Part shown: in pieces, positions 23,001 to 34,711 of the stretch
Layout: each line of letters begins with the position of its first letter
Numbering within the stretch: position 1 is the stretch's first letter
NCBI RefSeq assembly: GCF_020520425.1
Contig: NC_079487.1
Coordinates: 106,798,141 to 106,862,140, forward strand
Origin: Spinacia oleracea
Lineage: Eukaryota > Streptophyta > Magnoliopsida > Caryophyllales > Amaranthaceae
DNA: 64,000 bases
Direction of reading: 5' to 3'
Position numbers and translations under genes: made by a program
Notes under the pieces: generated by a model
What the model was told of the DNA's origin: nothing
Seen by the model: the letters and a program-made list of their open reading frames with translations, nothing else
The model's database searches: none

Positions 23001-25255
23001 CCCCTTATAAGTTATAAATACTCCCCCCCAGAAAGTACAATTGAATGCACCGCGGACGATCTTGGCTTAGAGAGATGCGCCTTTTAGGGAAACAGACTTC
23101 AACGGGCCAAAAGAAAAGAAACCGACTTCAAGGAACACACATAGCAAAAATAAGATATACTAGTTGTCAAAAACCAAAAGCATAATATGTAAAACGCAGT
23201 ACAAAAAGATTAAACTTTTCAAGCAACCAACTTATAGAACTTATAGTATATGACAGAATGTAAACAGTCAAATGGATCATAAAAAAGTAGACAAAACCAT
23301 TCAAACAGAAATGAGAAATAAAAAGAATATCCCATTTGCTTACCTCAACAGCAAACCAAAGAGGGGCAAGGTATAATCCATATCTAACAATTTCCCATTT
23401 GCTGAGCTCCCTCTCCGACTTCCTCAAACCATCATCTAGAAAAGGTTTTTCTTCTCCCAAAGAAAGGTTTAAGTCACTGTCCTTTTTTACGGGATTCCCC
23501 TCGAGTTCCATTGCACAGATTTTCTGCTCAACGTACTTAAGAGGAGAATCAAGTATGTCCACAGAATCTTTCACAGTTTCAACAAGTTTCCCATTCCTTG
23601 AAGAGCAATTCTTCATTTTACGATAAAACCAATCTTTAATATAGGATATGGGAAGGTAAACCACCATCAGAGATGCTCCAAGATATGTCACTGCAAACGG
23701 CTGTCTATATGCATTATATATGTCCTGCATGGTAGGTAATTGTCAGACAAGGTAAGGACAAACGTATGCTTCAATCGTGTAGTGTAATTATGGAAAGTAA
23801 TTATGAAACAAAAATTGATACAACTCTGAAAACACGAAATTATTCATTCACGTATAAGCTGTATCTTCACATGTAAACTTTGACATAGAGCAGAAAGATA
23901 GAACGTTCTGCACGAATATATTCTCAGGGTAAGGAACGGGGTATGGTAAAGGCTGCTGAAATAGTTTACCGGCGAGATGACAAAGGAGCAGAGTACAGCA
24001 ACTCCTTCACAGTAAGGTGTTATTGTAATTTGCTTTATTGTTTTGTAAATACTTTATAAGCACTAAAGTCCTTCTACTGGCACAGTGTCACCCCATCCTC
24101 TCCCTTCTTTTAAGGCATCGCAACAGCACCTCTCCCCCCCCCCCCCCTAAGTGACGAAAAGAAAACCACACAAACTACCACCTCCCTAATACTCCATAAC
24201 AATAGTACTTAAACATCCATTATAAAGCTTGGATATTCTCACTCTCCCTTATACTCACTCTATGTAGGGTGTAACATGTAAGGACTAAGGGCATCTTGGA
24301 AATTCATTTGTAAACCATGCCAACTTTAGAAAGATAACATTTTCCGGAAATCCCAAAATAGTAATCAGTATGTGCTTGTTAATTATGGACGGAGAGACTA
24401 TTTGCCAAGTCACAAAGAATTGATCTTAAGGCTCTGTTGATAAGTTCACAAAAAAAAAAAGTAAGTGAAAATCAGGTGAATAGAATGCACCTTTCTATCC
24501 ACTTTCGTAACTGTACTGCCTAGATGGATGGAAGATATTATATTCCAGTTAAGTTGTCATTCTATCGGAATTCGAAAGTGTTCATCAAACATGGATAGGA
24601 TACAACGCTGGGAGACAGGGACACGAAAGTTTTGACTAAAGTCAATCTGATTCTCTCACAATACTACAGTCAACTTTGGTCAATCACTAACCCATATTGT
24701 ATAGTTAGAAGTCCATCCTAATAGCATCATCAATCATCATACTTATGTCATTTAGCTATTATAAAGAAGCAAATTCGATGAGTAATTGATGCACAAATGC
24801 ACAATTTTCCCAAATCTTCTGCTACAAACCCCTTTCCAGTAACATCAAATGCACCAATTATAATTAAAAAATGACAAAATAAAAAAACTCTAATGTTCAA
24901 TTTCCAACAAATATTTCTACCTCGACTAACACACACAACAAAAAACAGAATTATGCCCAAACACAAAATACAGCAAAAGCAGTCTTCAATGTTGAACAAT
25001 TGGATACAAACCCACATCAAAATTTAAACTGAATAACATAAAACCCAATTACAAATAACAAAATAAATCAAACCCATAACTATTTTAGTAAATAAACCCG
25101 TAATTCGCAATATAATCCCTAAAAAAGGATCACAAAACAGTTAATAACTCAATTAAACAGAATTGAATACTAACCTGGGTAACTTCTGCAGAGGAAACCC
25201 AAATGACAACAACAGTTCCAATGAGAAACAACCCAGCATTATACTTAAAACTCAT
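20035..25255 (-). CDS. EamA/SLC35F-type nucleotide-sugar-like or vitamin transporter family protein
   Basis: Eight coding exons join in phase: 25175-25255, 23344-23724, 22542-22759, 21250-21320, 21050-21151, 20729-20846, 20504-20639, 20035-20097 (1170 nt, 389 aa). The start [19 protein letters not shown] is the first membrane helix, followed by [20 protein letters not shown], the signature of plant SLC35F5-like drug/metabolite transporters. A soluble loop of about 75 polar residues (about 60-135) separates helices 2 and 3. Later helices include [50 protein letters not shown] and [16 protein letters not shown]; about ten helices in total fit two EamA repeats. The C-terminus is FVIANISDW then CSKRLGL and a stop. 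The substrate cannot be read from sequence. The best Arabidopsis match from memory is At4g32140, adjacent there to the EMC7 homologue. Confidence 0.93.
23725..25174 (-). other. intron 1 of the transporter gene
   Basis: 1450 nt with donor CAG|GTTAGT and acceptor CATGCAG|GACAT on the minus strand. It contains a 14-C homopolymer near 24134-24147. The short open frames in it are not supported as genes. Confidence 0.75.
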
Positions 25256-25643
25256 CAAAAAAAAATCAACGAAAACCCCCTAAAATCACTAAAATTTTAG
25301 TTCAAGCAGAAAAGAAATGAAGAGATCTAATTGAGCTGGGACTTGTTCGAAAATTTATGGGAAAATATTAGGTTGCTGAAATAAACAGAAAAGGGAGTTG
25401 AAAGGTGTGAGATCTGAGAGGGTGGTGAAGTAATTGAATACTGTATTATTGAAGAGGGTGGTTTGGGTTGCTTGAAGCAGAAATTTGGGGGGTTATTTTT
25501 GCTTTTGTGGGGAAGAGAGAGAAAGAAAGACGGGGGAATGAAGGAAGTTGAAGAGGAGGGAAAACTACTAGTCCACTACAATTATTTGGGTACTCCGTAG
25601 TTACTAACTTACTACTCACTATGATGTACGGAGTAGCCGGTAG
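25256..25643 (-). promoter_or_regulatory. 5' leader and promoter region of the transporter gene
   Basis: The region just upstream of the ATG at 25255. No unambiguous TATA box was found. Two copies of TACTCCGTA lie here (25591-25599 plus strand; 25627-25635 minus strand). A hAT-type MITE begins at 25644, so the native promoter available to the gene may be under 400 bp. Confidence 0.4.
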
Positions 25644-26529
25644 TATAGCTGTCAAAAACTGACCCGACCCGAAAACCCGACCTGAACCGACCGAACCCGT
25701 AACCGACCATGATCCGAAATTACGGTAAAACAGGTAACCCGAAATCCGACCTGTACCCGACCCGAAAAAACCGATAACCGATTTTAACCCGATGTTGTAA
25801 CACCCGAACCCGAACCCGACACCCGACCCGAAAATGACCGATAACCGAACTGACCCGACCGAACAATGACCCGAACCCGATTTGATACCCGATCCGATGT
25901 CAACCCGAAACCGATTGTAACTCGATGAAACCTGCTATTGACCCGACCTGTGAGAACCCGCTACTCGATTTACCCGAGTTATCAATGACATGACCAAATA
26001 TTAACTTCATTGATATATCTATTTTAAATATTTATTGCTAAATATTGAAAAATTTAACTCTAAAATAAGTTAAACAAAATTTTTTAGAATATAAATCCTT
26101 AAAATGTATAGGTTAATTATCAGACCCGAGTTTGACCCGTCCCTGAGAGTGACCCAATCTGAATTCTATTTGATCTGATTATTATCCGATCCAAACTAAG
26201 ACCCGAACCCGAAAATAACTGTGTTGCAAACCGACTTAAACCCGACTCGATAAGACCCGAACCCGAAATTATCTGCTACAAACCGACTTAAACCCGACCC
26301 GATAAGACCCGAACCCGAAATCAAACCTGACCGAAATGTGACCCGACTCGAACCCGACCTGAACCCGGGATAGGAAAAAACCCGATATGACCCGACCTGA
26401 AATCGACCCGACCGAACTCGAACTCAACCCGAATGAAATATTGACCCGACACGACCCGACCTGATCATGACCCGAAACCCGAGATGACCCGACCCAAACC
26501 CGACCCGATGACCTGTTTTGACAGCTCTA
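25644..26529. mobile_element. hAT-type MITE built of ACCCGA-like repeats
   Basis: Ends TATAGCTGTCAAAA and, inverted, TAGAGCTGTCAAAA are terminal inverted repeats. An identical 8 bp duplication GCCGGTAG flanks them (25636-25643 and 26530-26537), the hAT hallmark. The 886 bp interior is almost entirely a degenerate repeat of GACCCGAACCCGA-type units with a short AT-rich middle (about 25980-26110). No transposase. It lies about 390 bp upstream of the transporter start codon. Confidence 0.9.
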
Positions 26530-26604
26530 GCCGGTAGCCGGTAGTCGCGGTAGGTGCACCGTGCATCTTCTCTTATTGTTCTACTACGTGTATTTTACCT
26601 TTTA

Positions 26605-26866
26605 CTTCCTCCATTTTTTTATTATTGCACCATTTTCCTTTTTTGGAAGTTGCATATTAATTGCATCATTTCCTTTTTTAGTAAGTTTACTTACATGAAA
26701 TGACATTTTTATCCTTGTATGGGTGGTGGGGACCAAACCCCACTTGTTCTTTACCTACAACTTGTACTTAATCACATGGGTATTTTTGTCAATCTCTCAC
26801 CTTTTACCACCTTTCTTAATTCTTGTGCCCAATGTAGATGGTGCAATAATAAAAAAATGGAGGAAG
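26605..26866. mobile_element. Stowaway-type MITE
   Basis: Left end CTTCCTCCATTTTTTTATTA and right end its inverse (TAATAAAAAAATGGAGGAAG), with TA on both sides. 262 bp, non-coding. The ends continue as TTGCACC / GGTGCAA. Confidence 0.88.
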
Positions 26867-26991
26867 TATTTCTTTTTTTTTAGCGGGAGGGCACCTTATT
26901 CTTTAGTGCTTACAAAAAAAATTCAAGGCTTCAAGCTACATTTTTTTTATGAAGAAAAGTGAATAAAAATTAGGATAATTTTCTCTCAAAA

Positions 26992-27265
26992 TTATACTCC
27001 GTATCCTAATTTATCTAAGAAAATAAAATAAGAAAATTTAACATCGATGAGAAGGCCTATATCTTGGTAGCTCTGAATGTGTTGACAAATACCTGCAACA
27101 TAGTCTGTTGCACGATTAGCTTCCCGGTATACATAGCGCGAAATATAGCTGGCGTAAGCAAGTGCTTGATGTCGTCCATAAGTAACTTAATTTTCCGCGG
27201 ACAAGTAGCATGTTGCTGCAACATTTGAATAATTAGTAAATTATCTCCTTCTATGAAAATCCTTC
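26992..27265 (-). pseudogene. RNase H-like (RVT_3) domain fragment
   Basis: On the minus strand one frame reads IEGDNLLIIQMLQQHATC and KIKLLMDDIKHLL. After a frameshift near 27155 another frame reads YASYISRYVYREANRATDYV, ending at a TAA at 26992-26994. These are recognisable pieces of the plant retroelement-type RNase H fold (E-G-D-N ... V-Y-R-E-A-N-R ... D). Nothing else of a LINE surrounds it, so it is an isolated broken relic. Confidence 0.65.
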
Positions 27266-27810
27266 TATGAAAATATGTCTAATACGAAGTATTATTTTCA
27301 ATAGTTAAATTAAGCTTCAAGCTACATGAACATCTAGTTTTCTTTGTATTATCTTCCAAATACGATACTACGTACGGTTTAGCTATGTATTGTCCACCTT
27401 CACATGTTTGTTCGATAGGCGGTAATAATATATATTTCTTGTGGTTTACCGTTTATTTTTATTTCTTGCTTTTAAAAGCACTTTACTCACTTTAGAATTG
27501 AATTAGGTTTTATTACATGTACGTAATCCTCAGTCACATATTGTTATGATTGTTATCAAGCTTTCATTAGATTTATTTTATGTATAAGAGCATAAGTATA
27601 ATTACTTATTCATTCATGTAATATCCTGATGCATCGACCGAGCTTAAAACCTAGTTAATCGATAAGACTATAAGAGGTATAGCATATACTGGGAAGGTGA
27701 GATAATTTATTGTGATAAAGGATTAAAGGGATAGTTTACTTTTGATAGTGGAACTTATAAAGATCAATTTATAATTGTTCTTGCATTAAACAAATTGAAA
27801 TTAGTAATAA
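27266..27810. other. AT-rich spacer, no gene seen
   Basis: No coding signature and no recognisable element ends. It borders the left inverted repeat of the MULE. Confidence 0.4.
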
Positions 27811-28209
27811 ATTATGGAAAAATTGATGGGAATAAGTCAACCTTTGTATCATTTATTAATATTAAGTCTAACTTTTAATTATATCTGATTAAGTTAATCT
27901 TTTATACCCATTTATTTTTAACAAGTTATCTTAAATTTTGACTGGTTATAGTGGGTAACAGTTATGAGGTGGCAACACTAATTTGACCTGTCATGTTATT
28001 TTATTTTATTTTAAGATTTTTTTTGTTACTTGAATTAGTTTCTGGGTTCATCTTCTATTCTTCCTCTTCTAATGCCTTCATCTTCAACGCTTCCTCTTCC
28101 CTTCCTCCATTAAACTTCCACCTTTTCCTTGTATTTCCAGTTTATTTCCTTTTATTATACATATGCATATATTAATAAATATATAGTTCCTAATTGCAAT
28201 TCGTGACTA

Positions 28210-28735
28210 ATGAAGAAGTCGTCTATTGGATCTGGGTTTTCTCCGAGTTTAATAATGGAGGTTGTTCAGAGAAGGCTTTGTACATGTGGGAATGTAGAAG
28301 AGACGAGAACGGTAAAAAATGGCCTGGAATTGGGAACGAAGATCTGGTTGGCTGTTGTAACTTGTAAGTAACCACATAATTGAAATTTGATTTTTTTTTT
28401 TTTTAAATTAAATGTTCTTTTTTGGTAAAATTGGTGTGTTAGTTATATAATTGAAAATGAGTTTTGATGTAGGATACCCTATATGATATGTTTAGGTGGA
28501 TTAACGAGAGTAATATTGTGGAAACTCTCCAATATCAACTTGAGGAGAAGGAAACAACAATCTGCAAATTGGAGGCTGAGAAAAAAAAATCAAAGATGCT
28601 AAGATACATAAACTGAAATTGAAGAAGGATATTGGAGATGAAAAACGAGCTTCACGAAATGCGTATCGAGGTCTTGAAGTGTACAAGGAACGCAAAAACC
28701 TTCTTGGCCTTGATAATTTAATGGAACTTTGCTGA
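28210..28735 (+). pseudogene. GRF-type zinc finger / coiled-coil protein carried by the MULE (decayed)
   Basis: An ATG at 28210 reads MKKSSIGSGFSPSLIMEV then RRLCTCGNVEETRT, the C-x-C-G start of a plant zf-GRF domain. The expected second half (GCCN in another frame near 28350) is displaced by a frameshift, so the first frame stops at 28371. After a plausible intron (acceptor ending 28472) come FRWINESNIVETLQYQLEEK and KLEAEKKKSK, the F-R-W-(I/V) box and coiled coil typical of these proteins. A run of 9 A at 28581-28589 marks another frameshift; the restored frame runs to a TGA at 28733-28735. Small zf-GRF plus coiled-coil genes are common companions of plant MULE transposases. This copy is not functional. 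Confidence 0.65.
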
Positions 28736-29174
28736 TACAGATACTTAAGCACTAGAGGATTTTCCAGCCAGTGACCGTGTTTCAGAAAATACAGCCTCTT
28801 CTTATACAAGTCAAATTTGACCAGTTAGCACGTCCAAAACTCACTGCCAGTAACAGAAGCAGGGCAAACATAACAAACACGATATAAATTAGTTCCAAAG
28901 TATATTTAAAATCCCAAAATACGATATAGATTTCAAAAAACCTTACAACATAGAAGTGTCGTGAATAGAAACACAACTTAAGTTCCAAAATACCTTATAG
29001 CACAAAAGTGAAGGTAAATCCAACATAAGTTTCAAATAACCTAAACTATTACAAAACCAAATACTTGAGCATAAACCTAAGCTATTACATCACATTGTGT
29101 ACGTTTGACTTGCTCGTGTTCCAATTAAAGGGGCCTCATTTAGCACCCTTGCGGTTCCACTGCAGCTAGGATTA

Positions 29175-32100
29175 TCAACTTACATTTGAGAATGGTGTAC
29201 CATCAGCACCAATGTAGACCCCAACTCCTACAGGCACCTGTTTTAAAAAAAATAGTGATTAGTAATGCACGAGGAGCAATTCACATAAATTCACATTTAA
29301 AGGTCATTTGAATCATATACCTGGTTTTTACCCTTCCCCCTTCCTCTCCCTTTACCTTTGCCCCTTCCAGTTGCAGCACAACCACCACCTTGGCCCCTTC
29401 CACTCGAGCCTCTTCCGAATGCACCAACATCATCACCTTGACCCCTTCCACGTGAGCCTCTTCCCTTTCCAACTATTTGAGAGCCATCTCTAGCACCCAA
29501 TCCACCTAGAATCAGTCTACCATTCCTTCCAAGTTGAGATGGTTGGGCAGTTACTGTCGTTGAAATCATGTTTGATGCAGATTGGTTGTTCGTTGCTGAA
29601 TTATCTTTCTTAGGCCTCCCTCTTGGTCTTTTAGATGTTGGCTCCCTAATAACGGGATTATCTCTATTTGGACACCTCCTCTTATTATGGCCTTTCGTTT
29701 GACAAATACTACAAGTCATCTCCATACCAACTCTTGACAAAGTTCCCGGTTTCTTGGGGTTTTCACTAGGGCCTTTGAACCGTTTTATCCTAGGCCTACC
29801 AGGACCTATTTTGATTGGCGGGGGGTCTATGATGCACAGTGCCCTAGGCCAATGTCGTTCCCCCTCCAAAGGTGGTATTGATCCACCATAAGCCTTCAAA
29901 TACATCTCCTTTTTGTAAGAGGCATCAACAAAGGACTCTGCTTCCTTGTTTAAGAAGAAAATGCAAGCAATAGCATGGCAACATGGTATACCTAACATGT
30001 CCCATTTCCTACAAGTGCAACTTTTAGCATCCAAGTCCACATTCAGTTGGTCTAGGTAATACCTCACGTTAAACAAGTTATCTGTAGATGGTAAAACCTC
30101 GCAGTTTGCTGCTTTTGTCTTCTCTTTCTCTAATTTGGCTTGGATTCTAGGGCAAAGAAGAGAAGGGGTTTTCTGAATTCCTTTCTTTTTACAAACTAAT
30201 CTTTGCATTAAAGCAACCCTAATGTCCTCTAACATATAAATGAGGTGTTTTGTCCTTGCATTAATGATATACCCATTAAAGGTCTCGGCCATGTTATTTG
30301 TTATAGCATCAGTTTTAATGGAACTATTCAAGTATGCTCTACAAAAAACTTTTGGGTTATATGATTTGAAAGCAGTAGCAGCATCCTCACTTAATGTAGT
30401 CAACTCATCCAATGCCTCGTTGTAATCAGCCATGTTATAAGCCTTAGCCACCTTCCAAAAAACTAGCTTAAACTCATCCCCCTTATAAGTTTTGTGCCAT
30501 AATGCAAAAATGTGCCTCGCACAATGTCTGTGTTCGGCTTTTGGCAGTATAGTAGAAACAGCATGCAATATAGCCTAAAAATAAACAAACAACAACATAA
30601 ACCATAAAGTCACCATTACAACATCTTGTGTAGAAGCAAAACAAAAGAAAATTAGAAAAATTAGAAGCAAAACAGATCAATAGTTCATAACGTAACGCAT
30701 CAAAACACATCAACGATAACAGAATAATAGATCATAAGCAATAAAATAAGCAAATAAGTAGAGGTATAAAGCAACAAAACATAAAGAAACCAGAATCAAA
30801 CAAGCAAAATTTATATTCATTTAAAGTTATGTCGATTACCTGATGCTCATCCGATATCATCGCAATGTCAGTCCCATCTCCCAGGTCAAGACATGATTGA
30901 AGATGAGTGAAGAACCACTCCCATGATAAGTTGTTCTCACCTTCAACTGCAGCCCATGCAATGGGATACATCTGATCATTGCCGTCCCTCCCAACTGCAC
31001 TCAATATCTGACCACCCAAGAACGTTTTAAGAAAGGCAGCATCTACACAAATGACCTTCCTACAACCTTCCTTCCACCCTTGTTTTAGTCCATCAAAACA
31101 AACAAAAAACCTCTGAAAAGTTGGAGGATCGACCTTTTTGGTCTTATCTACCCTTAGCTCCATCACATTACCAGGGCTTGATGCCTTTATAGCTTCCATG
31201 TACCTCCCCACCTTCAAATAATGTTCTTTCATTGAACCGTGAAGTAACTGGTGAGCACGATACTTCACTCGATAGGCAAAATGTCTCTTAATCAAGGCCT
31301 TATAGGCTATCCTAACTGCCTCCATGATCTCCTTAGCAGGCCAATGAGGCCTTGCTTTGAACACTTCTAACATTTCCCGTGCAACCCAAGATGATTTAAG
31401 TTGTCTATTTCTTTTCATGTTTCTATGACAAGTGTGGTTTTCCTTGACCCTCTTAACTAAAAAAGTACCTAACTTAGAGTGCCAAGAACCATATAGGTAA
31501 AAAGGACACCCCTTTATACACTTAACCCCTAACTCTTCCCTCCTGTTCTTGTTGCTCAGAACAAAGTACACATTTCTCCCTTGAACAATGCCGTACTTAG
31601 CCACTGCCGCCTTAAATTCACCCCTATTTGGAAATCTCTGACCAACCTTCCACTTAAACACTGAGAAATCGGTGTTTGAACTCACAAGTGAACCCCTATT
31701 TCCCTTTCTTCTCTCCTGAAACTCATCTCCACTATCAGGAGGAGTATGAATATCATCTTCACTGTCTTCGTATTCACTTAAATAACCAGATTGTGAAGGT
31801 GTTGTTTCTGTAGGTTGTGAAGATTGTGCCCCGAGCTTACCCTCTTTGGCCTCCCTTTCCACCTGATTGGCTATTTCAAGCAACCGAACATTGCAAAATT
31901 TAACCCTTTCCCTAGCTACTCTTAGCTCATCATCACTCTCATCAGATTCATTTTCAATAAAATCTGTTCCTTCAATCACATTCTCTTCTTCTTCTTCTCC
32001 TTCTTCAAACTCCAGATTTAACCCCTCTTCCCCTTCGTAATTTAGATCATCATCTTCACTGTCATGAAACAACACCCCACTGTCAGGCTTATAAAGTGGA

Positions 32101-32906
32101 TCGTGATCATCATCACTGTCCTCACTAATCAACTCATTATACTTCAGAGGACTCTCCGGCCTAGGATCTTCCCATTCATAATCTGAAGGTATGCTAGAGT
32201 CATACGTGGAGTTTGTGTTTTGAGATAGGAAATTGGTGTTTTGTGCAGCTTGTGTGTTGACATCAGGGTTTTCTATTTGTTTGTAGAGGGATGGTTCAAC
32301 CAAAGAGGAAGAGGCAACATATTTCGTGGAAAAATAATCCTTTTTGGATAATGTGGAAGCTAGTGTTTGTGTTTTTTTCAAAGGAGAGGAAAGAGTGACG
32401 TTATCATTTGTGTTGCTAGCAGTAGTTTGAAATTGTCTCCTTGGGCTACTCTTAGTCGGTGACATCAAAGATTTAGGTGGGGCCCTTTTTGGTGTTAATT
32501 TTTTTGCATTACCAGCAAAAGGTGAAGGATGAGTAAGTGGTTGTGAATGTTTAGGATCAGTATCAGGATGCACAATTTCATCATCACAATGCAACACATA
32601 TAACTCAATAGTCCTGCATTTTACAACGAGCTCACCAATCTCAGCCACTTCTTCGTCATTGAAAATTTGCCTCAACCCATCCTCTAAACTAATGCCTTGA
32701 ACCCGATAATATAATCCCGCAATTTTCTCATACTGTCCACATTTTTTTGCCAAGTCCACCAGATCAAAGTAACATAATTCATCTGGGTCAACTGCTACCG
32801 TCCTACATTTTCCTCACATGTACACTAACTCCCCAACACCAACCCTTTTAAATCTCCCACCATGCCAAAACTTCAGAGTAATATCAGCAAACACACTAGA
32901 ATTCAT
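29175..32906 (-). pseudogene. MULE transposase (MuDR family), intact but for one stop codon
   Basis: Three exons in phase 0: 30840-32906, 29321-30574, 29175-29237 (1127 codons). The ATG at 32906 opens a PMU-type N-terminal domain (LKFWHGGRFKRVGVGEL). An in-frame TGA at 32814-32816 (codon 31, VYM*GKCRTV) is the only break found. An acidic region (about 200-290) is followed by the MuDR domain (VGQRFPNRGEFKAAVAKYGI, then the CxxxC/H zinc site KGCPFYLYGSW...HTCHR). The MULE DDE core has VICVDAAFLKTFLGG and AMISDEHQ. Exon 2 holds HRHCARHIFALWHK, a SWIM zinc finger CTCRKWDMLGIPCCHAIA, a CCHC knuckle CSICQTKGHNKRRC, AT-hook-like RPRGRPKKD and a Gly/Arg-rich tail. If the TGA is a sequencing error or is bypassed by a later start, the protein could be complete. 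Confidence 0.9.
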
Positions 32907-34069
32907 GATAACCTGCAATTCAGTAATATAAGGAGGTATCACTCAACTAGTCATCCTTGTAACTACGGTAGTACTACACGAGAATTATAAGCCACATATG
33001 ATATTACACATTAAGCTTCTAGGTTACAGTTGGATACTTATCCAACTTACAAGTTTGGTAATTTATTGAAATTATTGCAGTACTAATCTTAGCACAAAAG
33101 AAGATGATATTATTACATTACAAGCGCTTTAGCCCATAAAGTTTGGTTCTACCCAAAATAAGAAACCAAAATGCAGGGCAATAATCACTGAAATCGTAAC
33201 AAGCTTCCCAATCTTCCATGGATTCCCAAAAACCAATCCCAACACTTGTACAATCAACGTCCAAAAGGATAAACTGAATACTCCCATTGCAATCCATAAG
33301 CCCATTTTTATAAGATTTGCACTTTAAACATCTTTATGGGTATTCTTTTAGTGCTCTGTTTATTGCAATTTGGCTAAAAGTTGAGAAATTAAGCCACTTT
33401 AAGTGAGAAATACATCTTATGACACCTCTTTTATCTGAAAAATAATTAAGAAACTAATTCAAAAAGTTCAGTTAACCCGATAAATTAGCGAATTTCGGTT
33501 TTTAGTTTTCAATTGAGCCCCAATTCAATTCAATTCAATTCAATTAACCCAACTCTGTTATGAAATTTTGTTAATAATTCATCCCACCAACAACGAAATT
33601 TACCCACGAAGAATTTAATTCCTATACTTAAGCAAATTACCTTTTTAAGTAATAAAACTAACCCATAATTCATAATTCAAAAAATTAGGGTTATCAAATT
33701 ATACCTGCGAATTTTTCTTGGAGAATGAATTAATTGCTCTTTATTCCTTGAATTGTTGCGTCTCTATCAATTTTTCTCGGTGATTTCATCAATAAAGAGG
33801 AAGGTATGAAGGTGGGTGAAGCTCGGCTATGGCTATGGCTATGGCTATGGCAATGGCAGAGAATGGCGATCGACCAAATTGCTGAATGTGTCGATTGACA
33901 AAAACTTTGAATGCCTTTATTTTATTTAATTTTTTCTATGTTTGTGGTATAAGTGAAGAAAATGTGAGGTGGATGGTATTTGTATAAGTTAGTGCCACGT
34001 ATATGCATTTTTAGAGGGAGAAGTGAAAGCTTACCGGTTGATCCTTAAACTAGCTGGTTACCGGTAATG
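32907..34069 (-). other. 5' region of the MULE transposase gene, inside the element
   Basis: Non-coding sequence between the transposase ATG and the right inverted repeat. Likely holds its promoter and leader. A (CAATT)n stretch lies near 33522-33545 and a (GGCTAT)n run near 33827-33865. No further gene is seen. Confidence 0.5.
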
Positions 34070-34187
34070 TAACTTGTTAAAAATAAATGGGAATAAAAGA
34101 TTAACTTAATTAGATATAATTAAAAGTTAGACTTAATATTAATAAATGGTACAAAGGTTGACTTATTTCCACCAATTTTTCCATAAA

Positions 34188-34700
34188 TTGTAAGTTCTTG
34201 AACTGACAAATCAGATTTGGCTAGCTATTCCATTCCTCAATCCTCATGCACATTCGCTGGCTGATGATGATGGTGGGCATTATGCAACTGATCACTGATA
34301 CAAGTAATTGAAAATGACACCACCGGCCCCATGCACATCTGTTAGGGTTTAACCACAATTAGTTTGAAGCTTTGAATTACAACATAGTATTATTAGGGAG
34401 AATATTTTTAGCCAATTGAAGATTTAAATCTGCACTAGTTAGTGTCCTAAGCGATGTTCCAGATAGTAAAAAAAATGGATTAATTAGATTATTATATAAC
34501 TCGCTTTGAGTCTAATTTAATTTGTTACGGAATACATTACAATATATCTTTATTTGAGTATACTTTAATAAACTTTATCATGTAAGGATTACTAACTCGT
34601 AAAAATAATGACTAATTAGTGATGTAAGACTATTAATAAATTATTCAAATAATTTTTCTAATTATATTGACATACTCCGTAATATAATTGTCCAAGTATA
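34188..34700. other. AT-rich intergenic DNA
   Basis: No gene seen. One TACTCCGTA copy at 34673-34681. Confidence 0.4.
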
Positions 34701-34711
34701 AGAAACAACCA

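Larger units (their letters stand above)
27811..34187. mobile_element. large MULE (Mutator-like transposon) with two genes
   Basis: Left inverted repeat 27811-27929 and right 34070-34187 match over about 119 bp with few differences (TATGGAAAAATTG ... AAGTCAACCTTTGTA ... TAACAAGTTA). Inside are the transposase gene (29175-32906, minus) and a decayed GRF-type zinc-finger gene (28210-28735, plus), convergent as in two-gene Mutator elements. At about 6.4 kb it has autonomous size. I could not identify an exact 9 bp target duplication, so the ends are uncertain by a few bases. The element holds a (GGCTAT)n microsatellite near 33827-33865. Confidence 0.9.

Noticed and set aside
26723-26962. 79-codon frame
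   Set aside because: Overlaps the Stowaway MITE and its poly-T flank.
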